Positions 26,336-35,633 of a stretch of 64,000 nt of DNA are shown here, piece by piece (the first letter of the stretch is position 1; every line of letters begins with the position of its first letter). This DNA comes from Pseudomonas californiensis (GTDB lineage: Bacteria; Pseudomonadota; Gammaproteobacteria; Pseudomonadales; Pseudomonadaceae), in the NCBI RefSeq assembly GCF_021147775.1, contig NZ_JAGTPK010000013.1:62001-126000 (forward strand). The letters run 5' to 3'. Both the position numbers and the translations under genes were made by a program. The notes under the pieces were generated by a model. The model was not told the origin of the DNA, searched no databases, and saw only the letters and a program-made list of their open reading frames with translations.

Positions 26336-27130
26336 ATGTCTGCCGTGCAACTCGCCGATGGTGAATTGAACTACCTGCTGGAGGGCCCGGTGGCCTCGCC
26401 AGTGCTGGTGTTGTCCAACTCGTTGGGCACCGATTTGCACATGTGGGATAACCAGATACCTGCGTTTACCCAGTATTTCCGGGTGCTGCGCTATGACACG
26501 CGTGGTCATGGCAAGTCGCTGGTCACCCAAGGCAGCTACACGATCGAGCAGAACGGGCATGACGTTGTGGCGTTGCTGGATGCCCTGAAGATCGACAAGG
26601 CGTTTTTTTGCGGTCTGTCCATGGGCGGGCTTATCGGTCAGTGGCTGGCGATCAACGCGCCTGAGCGTTTTCAGCGCGTCGTTGTTTGCAATACGGCGGC
26701 GAAAATCGGCACTCCCGAGATCTGGAATCCGCGGATCGACGCCGTGCTGCGCGATGGTCAGGCGGCCATGGTCGCATTGCGTGACGCCTCGATAGTTCGC
26801 TGGTTTACGCCTGCATTTGCAGAGGCTGAACCTGCCAGGGTCCAACCCATCGTCGACATGCTGGCCAATACCTCGCCACAAGGTTATGCCGCCAACTGCG
26901 CGGCGGTTCGTGATGCAGACTTTCGTGAGCAGATTGCCTCGATCAGCGTGCCGATGCTGATTGTGTGCGGCACGGGTGACCCCGTTACCACGCCAGCAGA
27001 CGGCCATTTCATGCTCGAGCGTATCCCGGGCTCGCAATTGATTGAACTGGAAGGGGCTCACCTCTCCAGTGTCGAAGCGGGTGAGGCGTTCGCCAGGCCT
27101 GTTCTGGCGTTCCTCACAGCGAGCAATTGA
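26336..27130 (+). CDS. pcaD: PcaD-like 3-oxoadipate enol-lactonase (alpha/beta hydrolase)
   Basis: 264 residues from ATG 26336, preceded by CAGGAG. Alpha/beta hydrolase with the nucleophile elbow GLSMGGLIG (residues about 93-101), the acid in CGTGDPVTTP and a terminal histidine in EGAHLSSVE. Along its whole length it matches 3-oxoadipate enol-lactonase, which opens the lactone ring in the beta-ketoadipate pathway. No other pca gene is adjacent, so a related lactonase or esterase function cannot be excluded. A LysR gene follows on the same strand. Confidence 0.8.
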   Translation: MSAVQLADGELNYLLEGPVASPVLVLSNSLGTDLHMWDNQIPAFTQYFRVLRYDTRGHGKSLVTQGSYTIEQNGHDVVALLDALKIDKAFFCGLSMGGLIGQWLAINAPERFQRVVVCNTAAKIGTPEIWNPRIDAVLRDGQAAMVALRDASIVRWFTPAFAEAEPARVQPIVDMLANTSPQGYAANCAAVRDADFREQIASISVPMLIVCGTGDPVTTPADGHFMLERIPGSQLIELEGAHLSSVEAGEAFARPVLAFLTASN

Positions 27131-27223
27131 TCGGCAAGCCTGTCAGGCATCGTGAAGCGTCGACCTTGAGGCTTGCGACCTGACGCTGCCATACTCGCGC
27201 GCTCTGAGTGCGCGAGGTGGTCG

Positions 27224-28141
27224 GTGTTTGATCTCAATGATCTGTTCTATTTCGTCCAGGTAGTCGAATGCCGGGGTTTTTCGCCGGCCAGTCGCAAGCT
27301 CGGCGTTCCCAAGTCCAAGCTCAGTCGCAGGATAGCTGGCCTTGAAGAGCGTCTTGGTGTCAGGCTCATTCAGCGTTCCACGCGCAAATTCGCCGTGACC
27401 GAAAGCGGGCGCGATTATTACGGCCACTGCGTGGCCATGATGGTCGAGGCCGAAGCTGCCGAAGAAGCCATTCAGCGCTCGAAGTCCGAACCGCAGGGCC
27501 GCGTCACCATCAGTTGCCCTCCGGCAATGGCGGCGATGGGTATCAATGAAGCGATAGCCCGCTTCATGGCTGAGCATCCTAAAGTGCAGGTGCACATCGA
27601 AAGCACCAATCGGCGTGTTGATCCGGTGGTTGAAAACATCGACATCGCGTTGCGCGTACGTTTTCCGCCGCTTGCAGACGAAGGACTAGTGGTCAAGACC
27701 CTGGGGCATAGCGCCCAGCGACTGGTCGCCCATCCGGATGTGGCCGCCACGTTATCCCCCGCCCCGACGTTTGACGAATTGTCACGACTGCCCAGCATGG
27801 ACTCTCCGTCTACCCGGCCAGAGCATCGTTGGCTGCTTGAGCGCGTACCCGGCCAGTATGTTGAATACGTCGAAGTGACTCATGTGCCCAGGCTGATCAC
27901 GTCCGACCTTGACGCGATACTGCAGGCCGCTTTGCAGGGGGTGGGTGTCGCGCAGCTGCCGGAGATTCTGGTCCGGGAAGCCTTGCAGCAAGGTCGACTG
28001 GTCGAAGTGTTCGGTGCGCACCGTCCCAAATGCGGAATATTGCACGCGGTGTTTGCTTCGCGGCGTGGCCTGCTTCCCGCAGTAAGAGGCCTGCTGGATG
28101 CTTTTGAAACGTCTTTTCAAGAGCTGAGCCGTCAACGTTAA
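27224..28141 (+). CDS. LysR-family transcriptional regulator
   Basis: 305 residues starting at GTG 27224 (FDLNDLFYFVQVVECRGFSP), with GAGG 6-9 nt upstream. The first 60 residues are the LysR helix-turn-helix (SRKLGVPKSKLSRRIAGLEE). The rest is the periplasmic-binding-like effector domain. This branch (PKSKLSRRI) is typical of LysR proteins next to NAD(P)H-dependent quinone or azo reductases and hydrolases. The likely target is the azoreductase gene 123 bp downstream on the same strand, possibly also the PcaD-like gene. Confidence 0.9.
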   Translation: MFDLNDLFYFVQVVECRGFSPASRKLGVPKSKLSRRIAGLEERLGVRLIQRSTRKFAVTESGRDYYGHCVAMMVEAEAAEEAIQRSKSEPQGRVTISCPPAMAAMGINEAIARFMAEHPKVQVHIESTNRRVDPVVENIDIALRVRFPPLADEGLVVKTLGHSAQRLVAHPDVAATLSPAPTFDELSRLPSMDSPSTRPEHRWLLERVPGQYVEYVEVTHVPRLITSDLDAILQAALQGVGVAQLPEILVREALQQGRLVEVFGAHRPKCGILHAVFASRRGLLPAVRGLLDAFETSFQELSRQR

Positions 28142-28264
28142 CGCTCATCGTTCCTCAAATAGAACAAACAGTCGCATAAAGAGAGACTAATCAGGCATTG
28201 GCAACGAGGATAGGATGCTCACCACTTGATCGCCCCAGTGGCGATTTCACTTGGGAAGTCCGTT

Positions 28265-28873
28265 ATGACCCTTCTGCATATTGATTCCAGCATCCTTGGC
28301 GACCACTCCGCTTCACGTCAGCTCAGCCGCAGCGTTGTTCAGGCCTACCAGTCCGCCCACGCTGACAGCCAAGTGGTATATCGTGATCTGGCCAGCGAAC
28401 CGCTGGGCCATTTTTCTTCTGCCACCCTTGCTGCTGCCGGCACACCGGTAGAGGGCCGCGACGCTGCACAGCAGCAGGAAGTGGCTGCCAACGAGGCGAC
28501 GCTGCAGCAGTTTCTGGATGCCGATGTCGTGGTGATTGGTGCCCCGATGTATAACTTCACCGTTTCGAGCCAACTGAAAGCCTGGATTGATCGCGTTTGT
28601 GTGGCGGGTCGCACCTTCCGCTACACCGAAGCGGGTCCTGAAGGCCTGTGTGGTGGCAAGAAAGTCATCATCGTGTCGACTTCAGGTGGCCTGCACCTCG
28701 ATCAGCCTTCCAACGCAGGTCACGAGGAGCTTCTCAAGGTCCTGTTTGGTTTCATCGGCGTGACCGATCTGCAATTCGTGCGCGCTCACGGTCTGGCCTA
28801 TGGCGACGAGCCTCGCGCTGCGGCCATGGCTGCTGCCCAGCAGCATATCGAAGAGGCGCTTTTCGCGGCCTGA
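28265..28873 (+). CDS. azoR: FMN-dependent NADH-azoreductase AzoR
   Basis: 202 residues. Flavodoxin-like fold with [19 protein letters not shown] at the N-terminus (FMN phosphate loop), the conserved [20 protein letters not shown] (about 88-107) and VSTSGGLH. It reduces azo compounds and quinones by two-electron NADH chemistry. Start at ATG 28265 matches the family; the upstream frame to 28226 does not. It is followed by its own terminator. Probably controlled by the adjacent LysR protein. Confidence 0.93.
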   Translation: MTLLHIDSSILGDHSASRQLSRSVVQAYQSAHADSQVVYRDLASEPLGHFSSATLAAAGTPVEGRDAAQQQEVAANEATLQQFLDADVVVIGAPMYNFTVSSQLKAWIDRVCVAGRTFRYTEAGPEGLCGGKKVIIVSTSGGLHLDQPSNAGHEELLKVLFGFIGVTDLQFVRAHGLAYGDEPRAAAMAAAQQHIEEALFAA

Positions 28874-28893
28874 TCGAACCCCTGCGTCACCTC

Positions 28894-28929
28894 AACTCCA
28901 CGGCCTGCGAATCGGGCTGTGGAGTTTTT
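28894..28929 (+). terminator. Terminator after azoR
   Basis: Stem AACTCCAC (28894-28901) / GTGGAGTT (28919-28926), with an inner GCC/GGC extension, followed by five T. Confidence 0.88.
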
Positions 28930-29206
28930 CGTTTATCCAGCGTGCCAAATGCAGTCTTGACAGCTTCCTTACAGCTAACGCGGAGCTGGCCGAGTTAAGA
29001 TGCGAGCCTATCAATAAGGTGCTTTCTGCCGAACCGTTCGCAATTGCGACAACCGGTCGGTGAGATCTGGCCCGCCTTGTGCACTAATTTCCTTATTCAG
29101 ACTCTCATTTCCAGTGAGAGCGGGGCGCTGGAGCATGATGCTCGACGCAAGCGCATGAAAGGAACATCCGGTCAGAGCGCCGGACCTACGAAGGTTGAGC
29201 CTTGCC
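28930..29206. other. Intergenic region before the secreted hydrolase gene
   Basis: With the terminator before it this makes a 333-bp gap. No gene seen. The sequence probably carries the hydrolase promoter. The short dyad ACCGTTCG/CGACAACCGGT near 29033-29058 is weak. Confidence 0.35.
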
Positions 29207-30277
29207 ATGGTACGTCTTTGTGCAGTGATGCTGGTCTGCCTGTTGGAAAGCCTGATTTCGGTGCACGTTCAGGCCAGCGAAGAATGGAGCGCAGGATTCC
29301 ATCAACTGAGTTTCCCTGACCCGCTGGATTCTCAGCCGATGCACGCCATCGCCTTCTATCCCTCGACCGATGTCGAGCAGGTCAGCACGATCCAGGGTTA
29401 CCGGGTTGAGGCGGGCGAAGACGTACCTATCGCGATGGGGCGGTTCCCGCTGCTCTTGTTGTCGCACGGCAACACCGGGACTCCGTTGGCCCTGCACGAT
29501 CTGGCCACCTCGCTCGCGCGTCGCGGCTTCGTCGTGGTCGCTGTGGTGCATCCCGGCGATAACGACCGTGACCATAGCCGCCTGGGCAGCCTGAGTAATC
29601 TTTATGGTCGGCCGCTACAGATATCCGAAGCCATCAGCGCCGCATTGCTTGATCCTTTGCTGTCCCCTTATCTGAGTGCCACCCAGGTCGGTGTGATTGG
29701 CTATTCGGCGGGCGGCGAGACTGCGCTGATTCTGGCGGGTGCTCAGCCTGATCTGAAACGCCTGCGACAGTATTGCGCAGAGCGTCCGACCGATCGTGAC
29801 GCGTGCAAGACCCAAGGCGAGCTGGTGGCCGACCGTGATGACTTGCACGCCCAGGCTGACCCGCGTGTGGGTGCGCTGATGTTGATGGCCCCACTGACTC
29901 TGATGTTCGGTCGCCAGACGCTGGGCGACGTCCATGTGCCAGTGCTGATGTATGCCGGTGATGACGATCAGTTACTGGCCCTTGACCGGAATGCTGAGGC
30001 CCTGGCGCGCAAGTTGCCGCAGGCCCCGGACTACAAGCTGCTGGCGGGTGCCGGGCATTTTGTGTTCATGGCGCCGTGCAGCGACGAGCAACGGGCTACC
30101 ACGCCGATGCTGTGCAACGACCGGGAAGGAGTGGACCGTGAGGATATCCATCGTAATCTGAGTGCTGAGGCCGTGCGTTTCTTTACCAGTGCCCTGGGCC
30201 CGAACGATACGGATCATTCCGGGATGCAGACTGCCCATCATCAGCCATCGCAGGACGCTACCTCAGACGTTCAGTGA
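29207..30277 (+). CDS. Secreted dienelactone-hydrolase-like / PAF-acetylhydrolase-like alpha/beta hydrolase
   Basis: 356 residues. A signal peptide (MVRLCAVMLVCLLESLISVHV, cleavage near QASEE) implies export to the periplasm. The hydrolase core has LLLLSHGNTGTPLALHDLAT (oxyanion region), the nucleophile elbow GYSAGGETA, a DDQLL acid loop and GAGHFVF for the catalytic histidine. These features match the predicted dienelactone hydrolase group (COG4188). Substrate not predictable. The TTG at 29195 is an alternative start but leaves a worse signal peptide. Its last 15 bases overlap the convergent glycosyltransferase gene. Confidence 0.82.
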   Translation: MVRLCAVMLVCLLESLISVHVQASEEWSAGFHQLSFPDPLDSQPMHAIAFYPSTDVEQVSTIQGYRVEAGEDVPIAMGRFPLLLLSHGNTGTPLALHDLATSLARRGFVVVAVVHPGDNDRDHSRLGSLSNLYGRPLQISEAISAALLDPLLSPYLSATQVGVIGYSAGGETALILAGAQPDLKRLRQYCAERPTDRDACKTQGELVADRDDLHAQADPRVGALMLMAPLTLMFGRQTLGDVHVPVLMYAGDDDQLLALDRNAEALARKLPQAPDYKLLAGAGHFVFMAPCSDEQRATTPMLCNDREGVDREDIHRNLSAEAVRFFTSALGPNDTDHSGMQTAHHQPSQDATSDVQ

Positions 30278-30916
30278 TTTCAGGTAGTCGCCAAAACCGC
30301 CTCTGGCTCTGGAGTCCAGGCGGGTACTGGTGGTGACGCGAGGGCGACAGCTCCAGGCGATGCGCGCGCCGATCAGCTCCAATTGGCGAACCAGGTGAAC
30401 GTCCTCATGACAGGTCAGTGAGGGAAATCCACCCGCCCGCAAGTAAGCCATGGAACTTACACCCAGGTTGGCGCCGTGCACATGCCGATGTCCGTCACGA
30501 TGCTGGTAATGCTTGAGATAAGCAGCCTGCGCGCCAGTCGAGATGTTCTCGTTCCAGGCGTCAGGCAGCACTGTTCCGCACACCGCGTCGGCTTCCAGTG
30601 CCAGTTGTTCGGACAGCCAGTCATTGGCCACGCTGCTGTCGCCATCGGTGCATGCCAACCATCGTGCGCCCCGATCGAGCAGCAGGGCAGCGCCCCTGGC
30701 ACGGGCTTCGCCCACATTGCGGGCAGTCAGCGCCAGCGTCATTACGCCATAAGCGCGAGCGATCTCTCCGGAGCGATCCGTGCAACTGTCCAGCACGGCC
30801 AGCACGTCCACCCGCTCGCCATTCAAGGCTGGATGCGCCGCCGCCTCCAGTACCGTTGCAAGGCACAGGCCGAGGAGTTGTTCCTCGTTATGAACCGGTA
30901 TCAGAACGCCGATCAT
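30263..30916 (-). CDS. Family 2 glycosyltransferase
   Basis: 217 residues from ATG 30916. GT-A fold: VLIPVHNEEQLLGLC at the N-terminus (UDP-binding strand), DSCTDRSGEIARAYG, and a metal-binding segment reading WLACTDGDSSVANDWL with DGD in place of a plain DxD. No membrane helices, so it is soluble or peripheral. It is the last gene of the acyl-CoA dehydrogenase/PIG-L/methyltransferase set and overlaps the methyltransferase gene by 29 bp. Sugar donor and acceptor unknown. The frame is open upstream to 31048 but inside the methyltransferase gene. Confidence 0.85.
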   Translation of the reverse strand: MIGVLIPVHNEEQLLGLCLATVLEAAAHPALNGERVDVLAVLDSCTDRSGEIARAYGVMTLALTARNVGEARARGAALLLDRGARWLACTDGDSSVANDWLSEQLALEADAVCGTVLPDAWNENISTGAQAAYLKHYQHRDGHRHVHGANLGVSSMAYLRAGGFPSLTCHEDVHLVRQLELIGARIAWSCRPRVTTSTRLDSRARGGFGDYLKSLNV

Positions 30917-31511
30917 TCGAAAATTCCTTTTCAGCCACGGAGGTCCCGTCACGACTCCACAGGTCCAGCAGAAAGTCTTGTTCGTGATGGGCAAAAAGTG
31001 TGTGCATGGACAGCCGCTCCGCCAGTACTGCGTGAACCCGGTCTGCATTCAGCGGGCAGTCTTCAATGTCCGGCCGCCAGTGGCAGGCGAGCAGTTCTCC
31101 ATCTGGTTTGAGCGCGGCGAGCGCGCGGTCTATCCACTGATGCAGATCATCAAGGTCAAGGTAATAACCCAGCTCGCTGAGCACGATCAGGTCGAATTCA
31201 CCTTCAGGCCATTGCTGCGGCAAACGGGCCTGCAACACGCGAACGTGCTCGAACGATGATAATCGTTTGCGCGCAAGTCCGACGGCCAGGCTGGACGTGT
31301 CACAGCAGGTCAGGGCATCGCAGCGGGTTGCCAGCTCTGCGCTGAGCTCGCCATTGGCACAACCCGGCTCGAAAATCGCGGTGTAGTGTTGGCGCGGCAG
31401 GGCGGCCAATGTGAGCGCTCGTTTACGTCGTTCGTACCAGCGCTGCTTGAATGCCCAGGGATCGTCGTCATTGCGAAACAGGTCCTCGAAGTAGCCGTCA
31501 GCGACGCTCAT
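30888..31511 (-). CDS. NodS-like SAM-dependent methyltransferase
   Basis: 207 residues. DDPWAFKQRWYERRKRAL precedes the SAM motif I reading IFEPGCANGELSAELA (residues about 46-61), then CDTSSLAVGLARKRL and LIVLSELGYYLDLDDLHQW. This is the pattern of nodulation protein S-type and related class I methyltransferases. Start overlaps the PIG-L gene by 4 bp. NodS methylates the amino group of a deacetylated chitooligosaccharide, so pairing with a PIG-L deacetylase and a glycosyltransferase suggests modification of a de-N-acetylated amino sugar (inference). Confidence 0.85.
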   Translation of the reverse strand: MSVADGYFEDLFRNDDDPWAFKQRWYERRKRALTLAALPRQHYTAIFEPGCANGELSAELATRCDALTCCDTSSLAVGLARKRLSSFEHVRVLQARLPQQWPEGEFDLIVLSELGYYLDLDDLHQWIDRALAALKPDGELLACHWRPDIEDCPLNADRVHAVLAERLSMHTLFAHHEQDFLLDLWSRDGTSVAEKEFSNDRRSDTGS

Positions 31512-32281
31512 GTGAAAATCACTTCAAACGGCTGTAACAATCGTTCCAGTACGTTACCCGGCAGAATCGGAGCCAGATCAATGTTTGCATCGCCTTGCAA
31601 CTGACTGTAGAAGGCCTGAGCAGCATGGCGTTTACGGGCGATGGTTTCCGGGTCCAGCAACAGCTTGCGAGCCCGGTGCCATGGCAGACGCTCGTCCTCA
31701 GGGTCCGCCCAGTGCCACGCCCAGATAGGCACTTCATGCAGCTGCGCTCCGGACGTGATGCAGGCCTTTGCACACGCACGACCGACGGCTTCGTGATCGC
31801 CATGGCCATCGTTGGCCCACGTGGTAAATACCACGTCGGTGGGGCACAGATAACGCTCCAGAAACGCAATCAACGAGGCTTCCTCGTCGGCAACAGCGCC
31901 ATCCTCAAAACCACCACGCACCCATTCCAGATGATCTGCGGGGATGTCTAGCCGTTGCAACGCTTCGGCGCTTTCCTGAGGTCTGATATCGGCCAGACGC
32001 TTTACCGGCCATAACGGAGAGCCAGGATGGCTGCCGGTACCGTCAGTAACCGAAATCAGCAGCAAATGACGCTCAAGTTGTGCCAATTGACGCATCAGAC
32101 CACCACATCCCAATACCTCGTCGTCCGGATGCGGCGCAACGATCACAGCCCGACAGTTGGGTGGCACCAGAAGGTCTGCTGTGATGGCGGGCAACGCAGC
32201 GAGCTTGCGAGACGCGTTCCAGGCCTGGAGCGACGTGCCCTGGCCGGGACCGTCTTCACTGACTAAAAAGGCTTCGCTCAT
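31508..32281 (-). CDS. PIG-L/LmbE-family zinc deacetylase
   Basis: 257 residues from ATG 32281. The zinc motif PHPDDEVLGCGG (about 55-66) and the distal GHGDHEAVGRAC (about 145-156) are intact. These enzymes remove N-acetyl groups from amino sugars such as GlcNAc-inositol, mycothiol or bacillithiol precursors. The start overlaps the stop of the acyl-CoA dehydrogenase gene (ATGA) and the end overlaps the methyltransferase gene, so all four genes should be translated together. Confidence 0.88.
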   Translation of the reverse strand: MSEAFLVSEDGPGQGTSLQAWNASRKLAALPAITADLLVPPNCRAVIVAPHPDDEVLGCGGLMRQLAQLERHLLLISVTDGTGSHPGSPLWPVKRLADIRPQESAEALQRLDIPADHLEWVRGGFEDGAVADEEASLIAFLERYLCPTDVVFTTWANDGHGDHEAVGRACAKACITSGAQLHEVPIWAWHWADPEDERLPWHRARKLLLDPETIARKRHAAQAFYSQLQGDANIDLAPILPGNVLERLLQPFEVIFT

Positions 32282-33291
32282 AATGCCCAGATCCTTGTGG
32301 CTTGAGGCTGCTTGCCAACCCATTGACCCAGACCAGCGAGGTCTTGCTCCGCGTGGCTCTGGCGCAGAAACACCGGTAGATCGGCGATCAACTGCGCGAA
32401 GCGGGCATCCTTGCAGTAGGGGCTGGCGCCCAATGCCCGGCCGACGTGCCAAATGGTTTGTTCGGCAGCCTGTTCAATGACGGCGCGACAACGTCTGGCC
32501 AGCAGTTCGGCGCTTTGCTCCGGGGACTGATCCAGCTCAACGGCAGCGGCGCGCAGCACGGCGCAGGCTGCATGCAGCGCGATGTCGACCGACCCCAGGT
32601 GAGCGAGTGCATGAGGCTCATCACGCTTGCCTGCGTGCTGAAGCAAACGGCAGGCAATCGAACGCGACGCGCCATACCAGCAGGCGGCTATTCCGATGCC
32701 GCCCTGCCAGAACCCCGGCCTGCTCAAATAGGCACCAGGTGAGCCGATTCTTTGGCCGATTGCGCGCTCAAACACGACTTCCACACTGGCTGTCGCGCCC
32801 ATGCCCACGGCGCGCCATCCTTCCTGAGTCACGCTGACGCCGGGTTGATCCAGCGCCACGGCAACCAGTTGCTGACGTTGTTGATCGTCCCACGCCGTGA
32901 TCAATGCATGGCTCAGTACGGGCGCACCCGAGCACCAGGCTTTTCGGCCGTTGAGCCTGACTGTATCGGTGTCACCGCTGACGTTCACCCGTGCCTGTGG
33001 CGGCTCTGCCGCCCACATGCCCCAGGTGGTGAATTGTTCGGGGGGTGGGGCACCCACCTCCGCCATGATCGCCAAGGCGTCGGTGTGCCCCTCGTATAAC
33101 TTGCATAACCCCAGGTCGTGACCTGCAACGCAGGCCAATGCCTGCCAGCGCTCAAGCGTCTGGCCGCTGGCAGGCAAGGGGAGCTTATCCAGCCCTTCGT
33201 TGACCGTGGCCTGCAAGCACTCGCCCAGCGCACGCACATCGGCATAGCCGTGCTTGCGCCAGTCAAGAAACTCGCTGAGGGCCTCTGTCAT
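32278..33291 (-). CDS. Acyl-CoA dehydrogenase-like flavoprotein
   Basis: 337 residues, shorter than typical acyl-CoA dehydrogenases (about 380). The mid-domain reads TTWGMWAAEPPQARVNVSGD and VRLNGRKAWCSGAPVLSHAL, the signature of the FAD-binding beta domain, and the C-terminal helices include WYGASRSIACRLLQHAGKR. The usual catalytic glutamate region is not obvious, so the activity may differ from fatty-acid oxidation. Overlaps glgX at its start and PIG-L at its end by four bases each. Confidence 0.82.
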   Translation of the reverse strand: MTEALSEFLDWRKHGYADVRALGECLQATVNEGLDKLPLPASGQTLERWQALACVAGHDLGLCKLYEGHTDALAIMAEVGAPPPEQFTTWGMWAAEPPQARVNVSGDTDTVRLNGRKAWCSGAPVLSHALITAWDDQQRQQLVAVALDQPGVSVTQEGWRAVGMGATASVEVVFERAIGQRIGSPGAYLSRPGFWQGGIGIAACWYGASRSIACRLLQHAGKRDEPHALAHLGSVDIALHAACAVLRAAAVELDQSPEQSAELLARRCRAVIEQAAEQTIWHVGRALGASPYCKDARFAQLIADLPVFLRQSHAEQDLAGLGQWVGKQPQATRIWAL

Positions 33292-35474
33292 TGTGTTGCG
33301 TCGTCTCGTTGCAACTCAAACAGCAGCAGAGAGCGCGGGGTAACGGTGTATTCAGCGCCGAATGCAAACTGCTCTTTGTTACGTGAATCATCCTGATTGG
33401 TATCGATCAGGCAGGTAAAGTGCGTGCCTTCCGGTACTTCGGGCAGCGTGAAGTTAACCCCTTCGTGGTGCGCGTTGACGACCAGCAGCAGGGTGGCGTC
33501 CGCGCCTGCACGACGAATACCGGTTTCCTGCGCTCGGCCATCCATCAGCATACCCAGGCATCGGCCATTGCTGTCCTGCCATTGCTCAACGCTCATTTCG
33601 TTGCCGTCCGGCGCAAGCCAAGTGACATCCTTGACGCCGATTTCTTCGTTGTAGTCGCCTACCAGGAAGCGGCTACGGCGCAGAATCGGGTAGGTCTGAC
33701 GAAGTTTGATAACACGCTTGACGAAAGTCAGCAGCGCTTCTCCGTCTTCATCCAGATCCCAGTTGACCCAGCCAATTTCACTGTCTTGGCAATAGGCGTT
33801 GTTATTGCCGTGCTGTGTACGAGCGAACTCATCACCGGCAACAATCATTGGCGTGCCCTGAGCGAGCAGCAGAGTGGCGAAGAAGTTGCGCATCTGACGC
33901 AGGCGCAGCGTGTTGATCTCGACGTCGTCCGTCGGACCTTCCACACCGTGGTTCCAGGACAGATTGTTGTTGCTGCCGTCCTGGTTGTTTTCGTCATTCG
34001 CTTCGTTGTGCTTGTCGTTGTACGACACCAGGTCGTGCAGCGTGAAGCCGTCGTGTGCGGTGATGAAGTTCACAGAAGCCTGTGGGCGGCGGCCGCGCTG
34101 GTTGAACATGTTGCCCGACGCCGTCATGCGCGCTGCGAAGTCAGCCAGCTGAGCGTCATCGCCTTTCCAGAACGCTCGCACGGTGTCGCGGAACTTGTCG
34201 TTCCACTCCATCCAGCCAGGAGGGAAACCACCCACCTGATAACCGCCTGGCCCGCAGTCCCACGGCTCTGCGATCAGTTTGACCTGGCGCAGCACTGGGT
34301 CCTGACGGCAGGCGACGAGGAAGCTGTGACGCTCGTCGAAACCATCGTGGTAGCGGCCCAGAATGGTCGCCAGGTCGAAGCGGAAACCATCGACATGCAT
34401 TTCCGACGCCCAGTAACGCAACGAGTCGGTGACCATCTGCAGTACGCAAGGGTGGCTGAGATCGAGGGTATTACCGGTGCCGGAGTCGTTGATGTAGTAA
34501 CGCTTGTCGTCTGGCATCAGGCGATAGTACGAAGCGTTGTCGATCCCGCGCATGGACAAAGTAGGGCCTAGCTCATTGCCTTCTGCGGTGTGGTTATAGA
34601 CCACATCGAGAATGACTTCGAGGCCGGCATGGTGCATGTGCGCGACCATTTCCTTGAACTCGGCAATCTTGCCCGAGGCCAGGTAGCGCGGGTCGGGTGC
34701 GAAGAAGGCAATACTGTTGTAGCCCCAGTAATTGGTCATGCCTTTTTGCAGCAGGTGCTGGTCGTTGACGAACGCATGGATCGGCAACAGTTCGACCGAC
34801 GTTACGCCCAGCTTGCGGACATGCTCGACCACGTCGGCTGATCCGAGACCGGCAAACGTACCGCGCAGCTCTTCAGGCACCGAAGGGTGGCGCATGGTGT
34901 AGCCACGCACGTGGGTTTCGTAAAGTATGGTCTTGTCCCAAGGCGTGCCGACGCGCTGGTCGCGACCCCAGGTATATGCAGGGTCGATGACCTTGCTCTT
35001 CGGCACGTACGGCGCGCTGTCGCGTTCGTCGAAGCTCAGGTCGCCGTCCGGATGCCCGATGGTGTAGCCGAACAGGGCTTCGGACCACTTGAGCTCGCCG
35101 ACCAGTTGTTTGGCGTACGGGTCGATAAGGAGCTTGTTGTGGTTAAAGCGGTGACCGTTTTTCGGGTCATAAGGCCCGTAGACGCGATAACCATAAATCA
35201 GGCCCGGGTGTGCGTCGGGCAGGTAACCGTGAAAAATCTCATCGGTGTATTCCGGAAGCTCGATGCGCTCCAGTTCGACTTCGCCTGTCGAGTCGAACAG
35301 ACACAGCTCTACTTTGGTGGCGTTAGCAGAAAACAGGGCGAAGTTGACGCCCAGCCCATCCCAGCTGGCACCGAGTGGAAAGGGAAGTCCTTCACGAATG
35401 CGTGAGGGTGTACTGGCAGGATTTTCTGTAGTGGCCGAACTGTCTTCTGCCGCTGTGGTGGACTTCGTATTCAT
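33288..35474 (-). CDS. glgX: Glycogen debranching enzyme GlgX
   Basis: 728 residues from ATG 35474, with AGGAAGG 6-12 nt upstream. It has an N-terminal CBM48 (FPLGASWDGLGVNFALFSAN) and a GH13 catalytic barrel with VILDVVYNHTAEGNELGPTL, the nucleophile in GFRFDLATILG, acid/base region IAEPWDCGPGGYQVGGFPPG and NFITAHDGFT. It hydrolyses alpha-1,6 branches of glycogen left by phosphorylase. About 35-50 residues at the N-terminus before the CBM are low-complexity Ser/Thr/Glu. Part of the glycogen/trehalose operon, and coupled to the downstream acyl-CoA dehydrogenase gene. Confidence 0.93.
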   Translation of the reverse strand: MNTKSTTAAEDSSATTENPASTPSRIREGLPFPLGASWDGLGVNFALFSANATKVELCLFDSTGEVELERIELPEYTDEIFHGYLPDAHPGLIYGYRVYGPYDPKNGHRFNHNKLLIDPYAKQLVGELKWSEALFGYTIGHPDGDLSFDERDSAPYVPKSKVIDPAYTWGRDQRVGTPWDKTILYETHVRGYTMRHPSVPEELRGTFAGLGSADVVEHVRKLGVTSVELLPIHAFVNDQHLLQKGMTNYWGYNSIAFFAPDPRYLASGKIAEFKEMVAHMHHAGLEVILDVVYNHTAEGNELGPTLSMRGIDNASYYRLMPDDKRYYINDSGTGNTLDLSHPCVLQMVTDSLRYWASEMHVDGFRFDLATILGRYHDGFDERHSFLVACRQDPVLRQVKLIAEPWDCGPGGYQVGGFPPGWMEWNDKFRDTVRAFWKGDDAQLADFAARMTASGNMFNQRGRRPQASVNFITAHDGFTLHDLVSYNDKHNEANDENNQDGSNNNLSWNHGVEGPTDDVEINTLRLRQMRNFFATLLLAQGTPMIVAGDEFARTQHGNNNAYCQDSEIGWVNWDLDEDGEALLTFVKRVIKLRQTYPILRRSRFLVGDYNEEIGVKDVTWLAPDGNEMSVEQWQDSNGRCLGMLMDGRAQETGIRRAGADATLLLVVNAHHEGVNFTLPEVPEGTHFTCLIDTNQDDSRNKEQFAFGAEYTVTPRSLLLFELQRDDATQ

Positions 35475-35633
35475 GGTGCCTTCCTGACGTCGAATGATTT
35501 TCTGAGCGGCCGAAACCGCCATCGAAGCCGAACAGGCCTCAACACTTGAGAAAGAGGTTTTGGGTTTGACGCAGGCCTTATCTGTTACCAGATGAGACCT
35601 GCGACAGTGGACTGGTGTTAGGCCAGAAGAGTT

